Assembly: GCA_034620365.1 (NCBI GenBank)
Contig: JAQGEQ010000179.1
Coordinates: 868,001-932,000 of the forward strand
Length of the DNA stretch: 64,000 bases
Direction: 5' to 3'
Source of the DNA: Pegea sp. RAD2-039
Lineage: Eukaryota > Chordata > Thaliacea > Salpida > Salpidae
Below the pieces are notes generated by a model. It did not search any database. It was not told where the DNA came from and saw only the letters and a list, made by a program, of their open reading frames with translations. The position numbers were made by a program, and so were the translations under genes. The first letter of the stretch is position 1, and each line of letters opens with the position of its first letter. Below, one piece after another: positions 42,983 through 54,800 of this stretch.

Positions 42983-43625
42983 AGAACCAAATTTACTTAT
43001 TATTTTAATTAATATATTATTAGCATTAACTGCAATTAAAAAAATAATTTTACCAAACTACTTAAGCTTGACCATTGGGAATGAATAAAACATTTTCATA
43101 AAGTGTTTTAGATCAATAATTAATAAGTAATTGTAGATCTAAATTTAAACAAGAAAAAAGTAACATTTAATCACTGTAAAAATGAAAATTATAACTTTTT
43201 TAGTTAACCACAAACAAATTTATATTAGGTATTTAATAGTTTAAAACGTTTTAATTTAAATGTAAACAAAAAATACAAATAGGTTCACCTTATATTTATC
43301 ACTATGCTCTCATTGTGCTGCGGAACAGCAAGTCAGACAATTAGCTCTTATGTAGTTTTGGCCCAAACTATGCTTTTAAAACTTGCTAAAATGATAATAA
43401 AGTCATTGACCATTTCATTAGTAAAACCTGAAATAAAAAATGGTAATTCATATAATTAAAAATTCACAAAGTTTGAATGACTTTATTTCCGGAAATGAAT
43501 AATATTTTCTTAAAAGTTAATTAGAAGTTCATTCTATTTGAATAAGTTATTTCTAGGAAGTGATTTGTATATTATATATATATTATATATTGTGGCTGGT
43601 GACAGTAAAAATCGTTTATAAAACT
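42983..43625. other. Spacer upstream of PRELID1
   Basis: AT-rich. A minus-strand stretch at 43340-43430 is preceded by a good acceptor (TTTTTTATTTCAG), but its frame soon stops and no partner exon is visible. No gene is called. Confidence 0.35.
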
Positions 43626-44093
43626 ATGGTGGATACACATAAAACTACTAAGACCTTACGATCAAATATAAAGAAAAACCATAAACCGATTTCATCAAAA
43701 CAAGATTGCAATGGCAATTGCCAATCCTGCAATAAAATTTGCTCTGGTGAAGATCCGGCAATAAAATGCTTTAAATGTCTCTCCTGCTTTCATCTCACCT
43801 GTAGTGATGTGAGCAAGAACATTTATGAAATATTTGAAAACAACCAGTTGAAGCAAATGGGATTTAAATGGTTTTGTATTAAATGTAGAACCATGGACAC
43901 ATCAGCTCCCTCATTTAATTCTAATCAAAACCTATTATCCGACATCAGCAAATGTATTTCCGCTGAATTAGCCAAATTTAAATCGGAAATTGGCAAAGAT
44001 GTTGACAAGATCAATGAGAAAGTTTCTAGTTTGTCTAAATCAAAGGATACCTCTACAAAAAAAAACAGTCACATGGGCCTCGGTGGTCGGTGA
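43626..44093 (+). CDS. LINE ORF1 with PHD-like zinc finger
   Basis: About 155 codons from the ATG at 43626. The N-terminus is basic. The middle has a Cys-rich finger: C-x3-C-x2-C-x3-C, then CFKCLSCFHLTC, then WFCIKC, which fits the C4-H-C3 order of a PHD finger. PHD-like fingers are known in ORF1 proteins of some CR1-group LINEs. A short coiled-coil-like Lys/Ser/Glu region follows. The frame then ends at the point where the copy is damaged (KKNSHMGLGGR), so the native C-terminus is probably missing. Confidence 0.7.
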   Translation: MVDTHKTTKTLRSNIKKNHKPISSKQDCNGNCQSCNKICSGEDPAIKCFKCLSCFHLTCSDVSKNIYEIFENNQLKQMGFKWFCIKCRTMDTSAPSFNSNQNLLSDISKCISAELAKFKSEIGKDVDKINEKVSSLSKSKDTSTKKNSHMGLGGR

Positions 44094-45600
44094 TCTCGGT
44101 TTCGACAAAATGCTAGTATGGTGCAGCTTCTTGCCAAGAAGGTCACCTACACGCACAAAAATCTTACTTTAGAAGGTGAGGACAAGAAAACAATGTCATC
44201 ATATTTAATGTCTCTGAGACTAATAACGACGATGACAGTAAGTTTTCTAATCAAATGTGCTCTCAAAGCCTTGATTTTGTGGACATTCCAAAGGTATCAA
44301 TGACTAGACTTGGAGTAAAAAGCTCAGATCATTAAAGACCGTTGAAAGTGTCCTTTCAAGGAAAGTTGGAACAAACCCAAGTTTCTTGCTAAACTGTATA
44401 AGCTAAGGCTTGACAAAAAATTCGAGCGTATTAGAGTAGCACATGATATGTGTGAAGATGATCGCTTAGAAAATAAGTCTTCTAAAAAAGGCATATAACC
44501 GAAATCAGAAGGAACAACTAACTGATTTCAAATGTAGTTCGAGGTCAAGGGCCTTTTTTTTTTTTTCAAAAAACGGAAGTGGGAAATGACCACTGGTCCC
44601 AAATCTTCTTTTTCACATTCTCTCCACACACAATTGTGAATACCATCCTTCCAGCCCAAGATATCAATTTACCTATCATCAAATCTCAAAAGTGTCAAAA
44701 AGACAATTCTCCTATCACATTAGGTATGTTCTTCAATGCACGGTCAATTATTAACAAAATTTTCAATTGAAAGCTCTTTTGCATTCCAAAGATTTCAGAT
44801 TTGTTTTTATTATTGAAACTTGGCTAAAACCGTCTTATCCTGATTTTTTTCTGGTTGAAGGTAATTGTTTTTGTGTTTTGCGTTGTGACAGACAGTGTGA
44901 TAGAGGCGGCGGTGTTTGCGTAAGTTACAAAACATCGCTAGAACCCAAGATCTCCAGAATTCAGATCGATGCCAATAATTGTCCAGAGTTTGAGATTATC
45001 GCTTTTAATTTTCATTGCTCAAAGTCCAAACTTTCTCGTTTTATATGTAACTACCTACCACTCTCTAAAATTAATGATGAGGTTACTGTTAAAGCCTTAT
45101 TGAAGGTTCTAAAGAGTGTTGTGTGTCCTGAGTTATATATTTTGGGGATTTTAATTTTAGTAAATTGATTGGAATAACCCGAATTTATCATTTATTGGAA
45201 AATCGTTTAACTTCGATAGCGACAATGCTAATTCAGCCATTTTAAGTCAGGCCTTTGTAAGCTTTCTCGATGCCAATAACCTATTTCAGATGGCTACTTT
45301 TCCAACCCGAGTTAGTGGTAATACTTTGGATCTTCTTATCACATCAACTCTGAGGACATTATATACGTTGATCAAAAAGAACCTTTTGCTCTGACATACG
45401 ATCACAACATGATTGAATTCAAGCTTCATCAAGCTTCTTCTATGAACGTTAAAACTTCAAGCAAAAGGAATTTTTACTGTGGAAATTATAATGGTATTAA
45501 CAAACGACCAGTCATTTGATGGAGCACCATCTAATATCTGATGTCCAGCATGGCTTTGTTAAACGGAGATCTTCCCTGACTCAACATCTCACTTTTCCTA

Positions 45601-46286
45601 ATGAGCTTACAGCTTACTTTTTGTGACATCATATATCTCGATTTTTCTAAAGCGTTTGATTCTATCCCACACACTAAGATCGTTACTGTATTAAAAAACT
45701 TAAAAATCAACAAATTTATCTTAAAGTGGATTGAAGATTACTTATCAGGTAGAACCCAACAAACTCGTGTAGAAAGATATTTATCTACTCCTTGTCAAAT
45801 CACTAGTGGTGTTCCTCAGGGTTCTGTTCTGGGTCCCCTTCTCTTTTTAATATTCATTGAAGACTTCATTAGAAGATAGCAGCAGATGATGTCACTGTGT
45901 TTGTGTATGCAGATGATATCAAGCTATTATCTTGTAATCCTTCAAAACTTCAAACTGCACTAAACATTGTAGAAAACTGGTCTACGAATTGGCAGCTCAG
46001 AATCCAGCCCACAAAGTCTGAACTTATAACTTTTTCTCGTAAACCAACTGTAAATTCCTTGAACCAATACTCCATTAGTAGATTTATTATTCAACGAGTG
46101 TCTTCGGTCCTAGACCTTGGCATTACTCTATTATCTGACTTTAAATGGCGCAATTATGTTTCCAAAATCTTTGGAAAGTCAGTCAACCTTGTCTACCTTA
46201 TTATAAAGACCTTTAATTTGAAGGATCTATGCTTTTTTATCAACCTTTTCAAATTTTACGTACGTCCTTGTACAACCCAATATTAA
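45601..46286 (+). pseudogene. LINE ORF2 reverse-transcriptase core (broken)
   Basis: Two adjacent open frames carry RT blocks: YLDFSKAFDSIPH (first catalytic Asp region) and SGVPQGSVLGPLLF in the first, then VYADDIKLL (catalytic YADD) and WSTNWQLRIQPTKSEL in the second. A frameshift between 45879 and 45897 separates them. The N-terminal RT region upstream is largely missing. Confidence 0.8.
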
Positions 46287-47054
46287 TTATGATAATTATA
46301 AACATCATCTCAGCTTCTTCAATTTAGATACTTTGGAAATCCGACGGACATAATGCGACTTAATTCTTATTTTAAAAATTCTCCACAATTTAGTTGACAT
46401 TCAGTTTGATGATTTCTTTTCCATTAGTCCTTCCCTCAAGTTATATGAGCTCAGACATTACATCTTAATAAGCCTATATCACCTGGTACATTAGTCAGAT
46501 CAAATTTTTTCTCATACCGCACAATTAGTACATGGAACCAGCTGCCATTAGACATTTTCATGTCAGAATCACTCGTGCTGTTCAAAAAAAAGTTGAACCG
46601 TTATGATATTGCCAACACTGCCATTTCTAAACTGTTATTTTTTTTTTTTATATTATTAATATTCCATGTAATTGTTCACTGTTATATGCTTTGAGGACTA
46701 TTGAAATGGCATGTGTTACATCTTTTACTTTCTATATTTTTGACTAAATAGATGTTACTGATAAGAATGTGTGTTAGTGAGAGGTGCTCTCTTCAGGTAC
46801 CCTCTTTCGCATTTATTGTAATAAATAAATAATTTATCCTGACTTTGAACTTTTATCCTCGTAACCATTCAACAAATATTTCTTTGCATAATTTTTTTTA
46901 TTGCAGCATCGTACTAATTAGTCAAAGCCAAGATATTTGTGGTCGTTTTTTCTGGTTTAAGTTTCTTCATTCGGCACCATAAGTTGTAAAGTTTTTATTT
47001 AATCTTTTTAGAGTTAATTCCGATGTATAACCTTCATAATTCATATTACGTTTA

Positions 47055-47378
47055 ATGTGGCAGAAAAAGATCTCAAACAACAAAATCTTAAAGCACAATG
47101 GTCTGACAACAATTTATAGCATGCTATGCAAGCAAAAGCTTCTTTGGCTCGAACACGACCGTCGAATAGATGACGGTCGGATCCCAAAGGATCTGTTGTA
47201 CGGGGATCTATCTAAAGATAAATACAACATCGGCTGTCCCTGTCTCAGCTTTAAAGAAACCAGCAAGCTCAACATCAATATTAGCAATTGGGAAGATATC
47301 GCAGAGAATCGATCCGAATGGTACTCTCTACTTCGCAAACAACTGAAGGAGAAGAAAAATCCGCTTTTAAGGAAATAA
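47055..47378 (+). mobile_element. LINE ORF2 C-terminal fragment (different family)
   Basis: An open frame of 107 codons contains RRIDDGRIPKDLLYGDLS, a CPCLSFKETSKLNI block and WEDIAENRSEWYSLLRK. These match the H(V)RRMDDGRIPK-LLYGEL ... W--LA-DR--WR C-terminal signature found in many animal LINE ORF2 proteins. No RT core precedes it, so it is a 5'-truncated insertion. It differs from the 43626-46833 element, whose tail reads FFSYRTISTWNQLP. The GC-richer stretch to about 47520 may be its 3' UTR. Confidence 0.65.
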
Positions 47379-47645
47379 ACTGAAAAGACTTTTCTATTTC
47401 CATGTGTCTTGCTTGTATATTTCCTCCGTTTTTAATGTGTTTTACTTTCTTTTTTTAACACCTTCCTTCAGAGCACATCCCGCATGGCCGTTTTCGGCCG
47501 AAGCTGACCCTCATAATGCCTTTTATGTGAATTTCTTATTTAACTACGTTAGGATTGGGGTTAAAAAAGGTTTTGTTTGTATGAAGTGAAATATAAAGTG
47601 CTTAGAACAAAACTTAAAACAAAACATTTTTATATGATGATGTGA

Positions 47646-48887
47646 TTACAAAGCATTGGACAAAAAATTGGCAAAGTTTTTAGGAATCAACGAGATATCA
47701 GCAACAGGGTTAGCTTTCAGGAAAGTCAAGAATTGATTTCTTTGTCTTCTCATCTCTCCTATGCCGATCTTCTGTTTAAGTTTGTAAGTGTCTTGGCTTC
47801 CAGGTAAAACTATGATCTCTCCAATGGCCTTTGTTCTTTGAGCCGCTAATATAGAAGCAGCGACAGCCTTGAATAAAAGAGTCAAATACGATTTGAAATT
47901 AGAACTTTAATGGTTTAGTGCAAACCTGGATGACTTTATCAGCTTCAAAAACGAAATCAGGGGACATAAGAGGTGGATTTTGAGTTGAGTTGTTGGCTTT
48001 TTGATGTTTTTTATCAAAGATTGCTTCACAAATCTTTTGGTAAGGAAGAGGTTTATTTGAAGGACCATGAACAAAGAAGAAAGGTGAATCCCAGCGGTTG
48101 AGAGGATTTGGTTCTTCAAATCTCATAATTAATTCTATAAATGATTAAAAAAATATAATTATGTGGGAATATTTTCATGTTTAAGATAGTTAAATTGAAT
48201 CTTCCAAATTGAATCTATCAAATTTTGATCAACTTTTAAGTTAGATTGACAATAAATTATGAAAGAAAATCTTTTAACAATAAAAAAACATTCTTACAAT
48301 AACTAATTTTAGTTTTATATTTTTGAATTTAAATTTTACGTCCAAATGTGGAAAAGATATGAAAATTACCTTTGATTATTTGATCAGAGTATGTCTCATC
48401 TGCTGGTTTCTTTCGATTACATTCAAATACTTCTTCATCTTTAGCATCAACATGAATTAAACAATATGTTGTCCTCACATACTTAGCTACACAATGCATC
48501 TCATAGCGGCAACCTATATTCAAAGTTCTTTCTTAAAAATGTACTTCACAATAAATTAATACTTTTAAATTCAAAAAATAAATTGAAAACTTTTTGAAAT
48601 AAACTATTTTCAGAATTTTGAGAAATTGTTCTACCTTTGATATAATTCAAAGAATCAACTACAACAACTACATCTTTAGAAAGAGATCTCTCAACACTTG
48701 ACTTTAGAGAGCCTCTTGCTTCTTTCTCTTTTCTCGTTTCAGAATAAACAACATTTCTATTCATTTTCCCATCATTCACAACTTGAACTTTCTGATTTGG
48801 ATAATTATTTTTGATCCAATCAACTAACTGATTAGTTCTAATAGTTTTACCAACAGAAGGTTTGCCACAAATTATCACTAATGGCAT
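47646..48887 (-). CDS. KTI12: Elongator-associated protein KTI12
   Basis: Four minus-strand exons: 48887-48635, 48513-48370, 48134-47926 and 47867-47646. They give 275 codons plus TAA, shorter than the roughly 354 aa human protein. KTI12 is a P-loop ATPase related to the selenocysteyl-tRNA kinase PSTK. It binds Elongator and is needed for wobble-uridine (mcm5/ncm5) tRNA modification. Visible motifs: Walker A GKPSVGKT (G8-T15), VVYSETRKEKEARGSLKSSV, Walker B-like DVVVVVDSLNYIKG, CRYEMHCVAKYVRTTYC, then the C-terminal tRNA-binding domain FEEPNPLNRWDSPFF, RRQRNQFLTFLKANP and NFANFLSNAL. The start is the ATG giving MPLVIICGKP, as in other KTI12 proteins. The linker between the two domains is short. 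Confidence 0.94.
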
Positions 48888-49764
48888 AACTATCAAGTAC
48901 TAATAATCCTTTAATAATTTAAGCTATTAGAAAAAAAGATTAGATTAGAATAATGTTGATGAACAATAATCTTGTTAGGAAAATTAAAAACCTCTCATCA
49001 TTAGTGAGATTTTTAGGTTAAATTTTTATAATTTAAACATACCATAATTTAACATTCATATAAAAATTTAATCCACAAATAAAACAACTAAAATTTTTGT
49101 TTTAAAAAATTAAGTTGAATTAATTATTTAATAAATAAAAAATTTATCAAATAACCTGTGGCTAAACTTTCCATTATAACAAACTAATATAATTAATAAA
49201 AAAGTTAAAAAATTAAAAATGCCACAATATTGATAAACAAAAAGTAAAAAAAAAATAGTTATTTCTTACCATAATTCTAAATATAACAGATTGAAATCTT
49301 TTAAATAAAAGTATTAAATAGATTATTGAAACTAATATTTCTAAAATAGGTTTAAATTGTAAACATATTGTAATTTTAAAAAACTATAAGTTATTATTTG
49401 AATTTTTATATTTGAGAGCTCTAATTCTACTTTAAAATAATGATAATAAAAACTTAAGAAGGTCTTACAACTTTTTATTGCATAACTTTCGTTATTTTTA
49501 ATTTTATTGCAGTTATTGACACTTTAAACAAAAGGAGGTAAACGAATTTGTAATTACCATGAGAAATAATATTTGTTACAAAGACTCATTACTATGCTAG
49601 CAATAAGACAAAACAAAAAACTACCATAAAAGTCAAAAAACTTAAAATTAATATTAAGAAAAATTGCTTTTTTTACCAGATATAAAAAATTATAACATAA
49701 GCTAACTACAATTAAGTACATGTTAAAACTAAGCTTAAATTTATATCTCTGACAGGCCAATCAA
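48888..49764. other. AT-rich spacer upstream of KTI12
   Basis: No coding exon. Very AT-rich. Confidence 0.4.
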
Positions 49765-50671
49765 AACAAACTTACAATGACAATTGCCAATCCTGCAATG
49801 AAATTTGCTTCGGTGAAAATTCGGAAAGAAAGTGTATTAAACGCTTCTCCTGGTTTCATCTCGCCGTAGATGTGAGCGAGAAATTTATAAAATATTTGTT
49901 GAGAACCAGATAAAGCAAATGAGACCTAAATGGTTCTGCATTAAATGTAGAACCATCGACATAACATCTACCTCCTCTAGCTCTAAATCAAACCTATTAT
50001 CCGACATCACCAAATCGATATCTGCTGAATAGGCTAAATTAAAATCTGATGTTGTCAAAATCAGCGAAAATTTTTTAATTTGTCTAAATCAATGGATGAA
50101 CTGAATGCTTCTACAAAGAAACCTGTCACATGGGCCTCGGTGGTCGGTGATTCCGATTCTGAAAAATGTTAATATGGTGCAGCTTCTAGCCAAGAAGGGC
50201 ACCGACACGCGGAAAAAACTTACTTTGAACCGTGAAGACAAAAAAACAGTCTTGTCCTTCTAAAATAGTCCTTCTCCTAAGTTATACCAACTCAAACGAC
50301 ACACATTACATCTTAATAAGCCCATATCACCTGGTACATTAATCATAGTGAATTTTTTTCTCATACTGCACAATTAGTACTTGGAACCAGCTGCCATCAG
50401 ACATTCTCATGCCAGAATCACTTGTGCTGTTCAAAAAGAAGTTCAACCGTTATAATATTGCCAACATTGTCATTTCTAAACTGTAATTTTTTTCCTTTTT
50501 TTATATTATTGACATTCTATGTAATTGTTCTTTGTTATATGCTTTGAAGACTACTGAGATGCCATGCGCTACATCTTTTGCTTTCTATATTTCTAACTTA
50601 ATGGTATCATTTGTGAGAATATGTGTTAGCGAAAGGCACTCTCTTCAGGCACCCTCCTTCACATTTATCGT
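49765..50671 (+). mobile_element. Internally deleted copy of the CR1/Jockey-like LINE
   Basis: The left part (49765 to about 50250) aligns with ORF1 of the 43626-46833 element from the PHD-like finger onward. The right part (about 50265-50671) aligns with about 46425-46833, the ORF2 tail and 3' end. The roughly 2.2 kb between, including endonuclease and reverse transcriptase, is absent. Both copies end with CACTCTCTTCAGG(C/T)ACCCTC... and AATAAA-like repeats. ORF1 here has stops. A short CTTC-type microhomology lies near the junction. Confidence 0.8.
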
Positions 50672-51170
50672 AATGAATAAAGTTTAAATAAGTAAAATTG
50701 ATTTTCGATTCAAATAGCAAACTGTAATAAGCTTAACTTATCAGACAATTAATAGAAATTCTTATTGCGACCTCAGGGAATAAGGGAGACAAAAAGCTTT
50801 AAAATTATATTTATTAAACTGGCTGAATGCTTTAACAAAAGTTTCAATTCAATTAAAAGTATGAAAAATAATCTTTTGAATTTAGCTTTTCATAAACAAT
50901 TCTATATAGCATACACAGTGTAAATGAGTAAACAATTGATTTAAAACAAAACTTAGTCAAGCGGTTTTTAAATCTTCAGTAGAAATTTTAAATCTTAAGA
51001 GAAAATTTTCTTGTTTTTGTTTTTGTAATCACTTACTTTTAAAAGTTGATTCATAAATAGATTGCTAGTTTTACCTCATACGAGTTTGATGTATTTTGAA
51101 ACTTGTTAAAGTTATAACAAGGTATTTATTTATAGCTTATTTATATATGTAGCTGTTATTTTCTATTGAC
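50672..51170. other. Spacer between LINE copy and SINE
   Basis: AT-rich, nothing recognised. Confidence 0.4.
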
Positions 51171-51440
51171 GTCCGTCTTCATAGTGTAGCAGTTATCACA
51201 CCCGCCTAATGTGCAGAAGGTCAAAAATACCCGGGTAAAAGGGCCTTGTTAGTCTGTTTAGTGACAACACTTCTAGGAGACGCAAAACTCCGAACTTAAA
51301 GCCGAAATTGGAGCTTCGTATGCAGTTGGTCACTACTCAGTGTCGTTCTGACAGCTTTTACACTGACTAGCTTGGTGTAGCTGTATCATTCCTTTTGTTT
51401 GGTTGCATACCTTATTGGTGTATAAAATGTAACCTTGCTA
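51171..51440 (+). mobile_element. tRNA-Val-derived SINE
   Basis: The first 70 bp resemble eukaryotic tRNA-Val: ATAGTGTAGCAGTTATCACA (A box region, 51181-51200), CCGCCTAATGTGCAGAAGGT (anticodon arm region), then a degraded B box near 51219-51231. The next 200 bp form a GC-richer non-tRNA body (GACAACACTTCTAGGAGACG, GTTGGTCACTACTCAGTGTC). The sequence is clearly distinct from the AT-rich flanks. The 3' end is set approximately where base composition returns to background. It is not a functional tRNA gene, because the acceptor stem does not close. Confidence 0.7.
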
Positions 51441-51816
51441 CATGGTCAACAACTGGATATTCATAATTTCTGCCCTGGTTTACAACATAGCTGCTCTCGG
51501 CCTAATGTATTACCCTTTAAGAAAGTGTTTTTTTTTTATTTCCCAATCAAACAGTCCTATTATTTTTACAGAAGTTTAATAAATCTACAAAGCTATAAAA
51601 TATTAAAACTCAGTAATTTAGAAGCAACAAAAATACGTAAATATCTCGACATAAATTAACTGCTGCATTCTATTAGGTTTATATACAAATAGGAGTTTTG
51701 CATCATAAACATCACCAGTTTCAAAAAATAAAATGTTCAGATGAAATATTAAGAGTATAATTGGTACTCATGTTGAATTACAAATACTATTTTGATTGTT
51801 TTCAGCCTAAAATGTT
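51441..51816. other. Spacer and 3' UTR of the large ankyrin gene
   Basis: No coding exon. It includes the 3' UTR of the minus-strand gene that ends at 51817. Confidence 0.4.
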
Positions 51817-54800
51817 TTATTTATCTTCGCCAGACGAAGAAGAAGATGACGAGGAAGAAGAAGATTTACGTGATCTGCTATCTTCATCATTTATCAAACT
51901 TTTTTCAGCTTTATTTTCTTCTTCTTCTTCTTCTTCTTTATTTTTTGTAGTTGACTGTAAAGAAAGTTTCAAAAATAAACAATAAAAAATTACTGATTAA
52001 ATTTAGTGAAATTTGGTAGTTATAGATTTTTAAACTTAGAACAATTTAAGATAAATACTTCAATTTTAGTTATAATTATTTTTATTACTATATTATATCA
52101 GTAATTGATAAATATTATGTCATTTCATCTGATTAACAATTAAAATGTTATTAAGTCAGATTATTTTATTAATATCTTATATCTTAGTTAATTATTTACT
52201 GTCTTATATTGATTGCTGCTGATGTTTTCAACTGGTTCTTTCGTTTCTTTTTTTCTGAATGCAAGTTTCAAAATATATCAAAATTATTTTTCATTTTTAA
52301 AATTTTTTAGAAGTTTTGCAAAGTATCAAGCTGTTGATGGTTACAAAATGAAATTACATATCTTGAAAGTACAACTTCATGTAATTATTATTCTCATTAT
52401 ATTTTATATGATGTGTTTGAATTTTAAATTTAGTATAAGTTCAACAGTTTACTGTTTCAAACTGATGTTTGTGATTAACAAACTTTCAAATCTGTTTTTA
52501 ATATTTTTTAAGATACTCACACTGTATCTGAAGATGATTTAATTGAATATGACTTCAAATATGAGCTAATTATGTAATGTCGATTTATTTCGGCAATTTC
52601 CATTGCAGATCTGAAATAGTTAAGTTAATTATACATAGTTTTATTTTTTATGAATAAATATATTGATTATTAAACTGATAAACAAAGATAAAATAAAATA
52701 ATTTTGATATCAGTTTTATCATATATTCTTTAAGATAAGAAATAGCTTTGAAATACGAATAGATACTTTGTATATTAAACGATGATTTTAAAACATTACA
52801 AAACATACAAAAGTAAGTTTAAACAAACCTTCCATGTATATCTTCCAAACTCACATCTGCATTTGCATTTACCAATACACTAACGGTTTTTAAGTTTCCA
52901 GCTTTACTTGCTAAATGAAGAGCTGTCTGTCCTTCTGTGTTTGTTTCATTTACTTTAGATCCAGATTCTATTAAAGTCTACACAACACATTTTGCTTTTA
53001 CAATATATTTAAAGTAAACCATTGAAATATCAAGGTTGTTGTTACAAATTGAATATTTAGTTTCCAGCGAAATTCCGTTTTCAAGTATTTTTTGAATATT
53101 TTTTTATGGAACAAAAAGTGCTTGTACAAACATAAGTAGCTAAATAGAAATATTTTTACCTCTAACAGCGTATAGTGACCATATATAGATGCCATATGTA
53201 ACGCTGTGTATCCAGTTGTTGTTTCTTTGGTTTTATCTGCTCCTAATTCGATCAAAAACTACAAAAATAAGAATTCTAATTTCTATAGTTTCTTAGTTAA
53301 TAACTATTTTACTTTGAGAATTGATAATTGTCCATTGCAAGCTGCTTCGTGCAGAGGGGTCAGTCCCTGATCACTTAAATGTCTGTTTGTAGAAAAAGAT
53401 ATCAAATTATTTTAAAATGCTGCCAACAAAGAAATGTTTTAACCAAATCAAAAACAACAAAATGTTAAAAGAATCTTTCAAATAAACTTTTTTCTTAGGT
53501 TTTAATTTAAACCACGATTTTTAAGAACATATTTTAAATTTAAATTTAATAGTTTGTCACAAACTCTAATAGATCAAATCTTCTTTTTAATAATTCTTTT
53601 AATTTTTCTTCTCTTCCTTCACGAATCAAGGTATGAACATCCTCTTCTACGTAAGACAAAGATTTTTCATCTAAGACTTTTTCTTCTTCACTATTTGACT
53701 AAATAATAAATGTTATTATCAATATAATCAAACAATATAAAATCTAATTTCAAATTTTTATTAAAAGTTAATTTTGAAGAGATGAATTTTAATAGATTTA
53801 AAATATTTATCAAAAATAATCAATTTCCACTGAAACGAGAAAATATTCAACAAAAACCAAAATTAAGAAATTAGTTTCGAAGCCATTACCTTTTTGTTAT
53901 CTTCTAAAATACCTGATTCAATTGAATCATTTGTAGCTCTAAAACCTTTAAAAAAATAAATACTGATAAACATTTTTAGATTAACATAAAATTCAAATCA
54001 CTTTTCTCATCTGTTTCATGGGAAGTTGCTTCTAAAGCTTCCAAAGTTTCTTCTCTTTCTTCTTTTACTGAAATTGTGTCGAAAGTTGAATTGAGATAGT
54101 ATCAAAATAAAAAAACCACTTCACTATTAAAATCAATTTTCAAGAAGAAATCTGACTTTAAAACTGAGTAATTAAACACTATTTTGTAAGCAACTCAAAG
54201 ACAAGAAATCAGAAAGATGATGACGACTCACGTTTTGAACTAGCTGTTGAAGACTTCATTTCAAAATTGTCCATTCTCTGCTGGTCTGCTACTTCCTGAA
54301 CAATTTCTAACTTTAAAAATATTCAAAAACATGTTTATATCAGCGATTACAGAATCTTAAACTTTTATTTGCTTATTTTTAATCAAAAACATTAAAATAA
54401 ATTTTGAAATTTTACATAATAAAAAAATTAATTTATTTTTGAAAGAATCTAACCTCTGAAGTCGTCTCATCCCTAAAACTTACTTTTTCTTGGACTTCTT
54501 CATCAGTTTGAGCTTCATTTAAAATAGTTTCTATCTGCGTCAAAATTTTCAAATCGTTTGAATAACCCAAATAAATAAAAAAAAAAAAAACAAACATTAG
54601 TTTCTTACTTCTTTAGTCTCTTCATTAATAACTTCAGTTGTAGCTACTATTGCAATCACTTCAGAATTCTTAACTTTTTCTGAAGATAAAAAATATTTGT
54701 TTAACTTTGAAAAACTACAAATTTTCAAAACTAATTTCTGTTAGTGTACAACAACATTTGAATTTATTTCAACTTAGTTGATTCTTAACTAATCGTTTTA

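Larger units (their letters stand above)
43626..46833 (+). mobile_element. CR1/Jockey-like LINE, broken copy
   Basis: A non-LTR retrotransposon with ORF1 (43626-44093) and several pieces of ORF2. ORF2 pieces in order: endonuclease start at about 44726-45168 (MFFNARSIINKI; IIETWLKPSYPD), a gap at about 45170-45600 where only fragments align, reverse transcriptase at 45601-45879 (IIYLDFSKAFDSIPH; GVPQGSVLGPLLF), RT core 45897-46286 with YADD in VYADDIKLL, and the CR1/Jockey-style tail at about 46500-46610 (FFSYRTISTWNQLP). Frameshifts and deletions separate the pieces, so it cannot move on its own. The 3' end is marked by AATAAATAAATAA near 46833. The 3' end matches that of the copy at 49765-50671. 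Confidence 0.85.

Noticed and set aside
43340-43430. Minus-strand exon with a good acceptor (frame NEMVNDFIIILASFKS)
   Set aside because: The frame stops soon, no upstream partner exon is seen, and no family is recognised.
51171-51243. A functional tRNA-Val gene
   Set aside because: The B box is degraded, the acceptor stem does not pair, and a SINE body follows directly.
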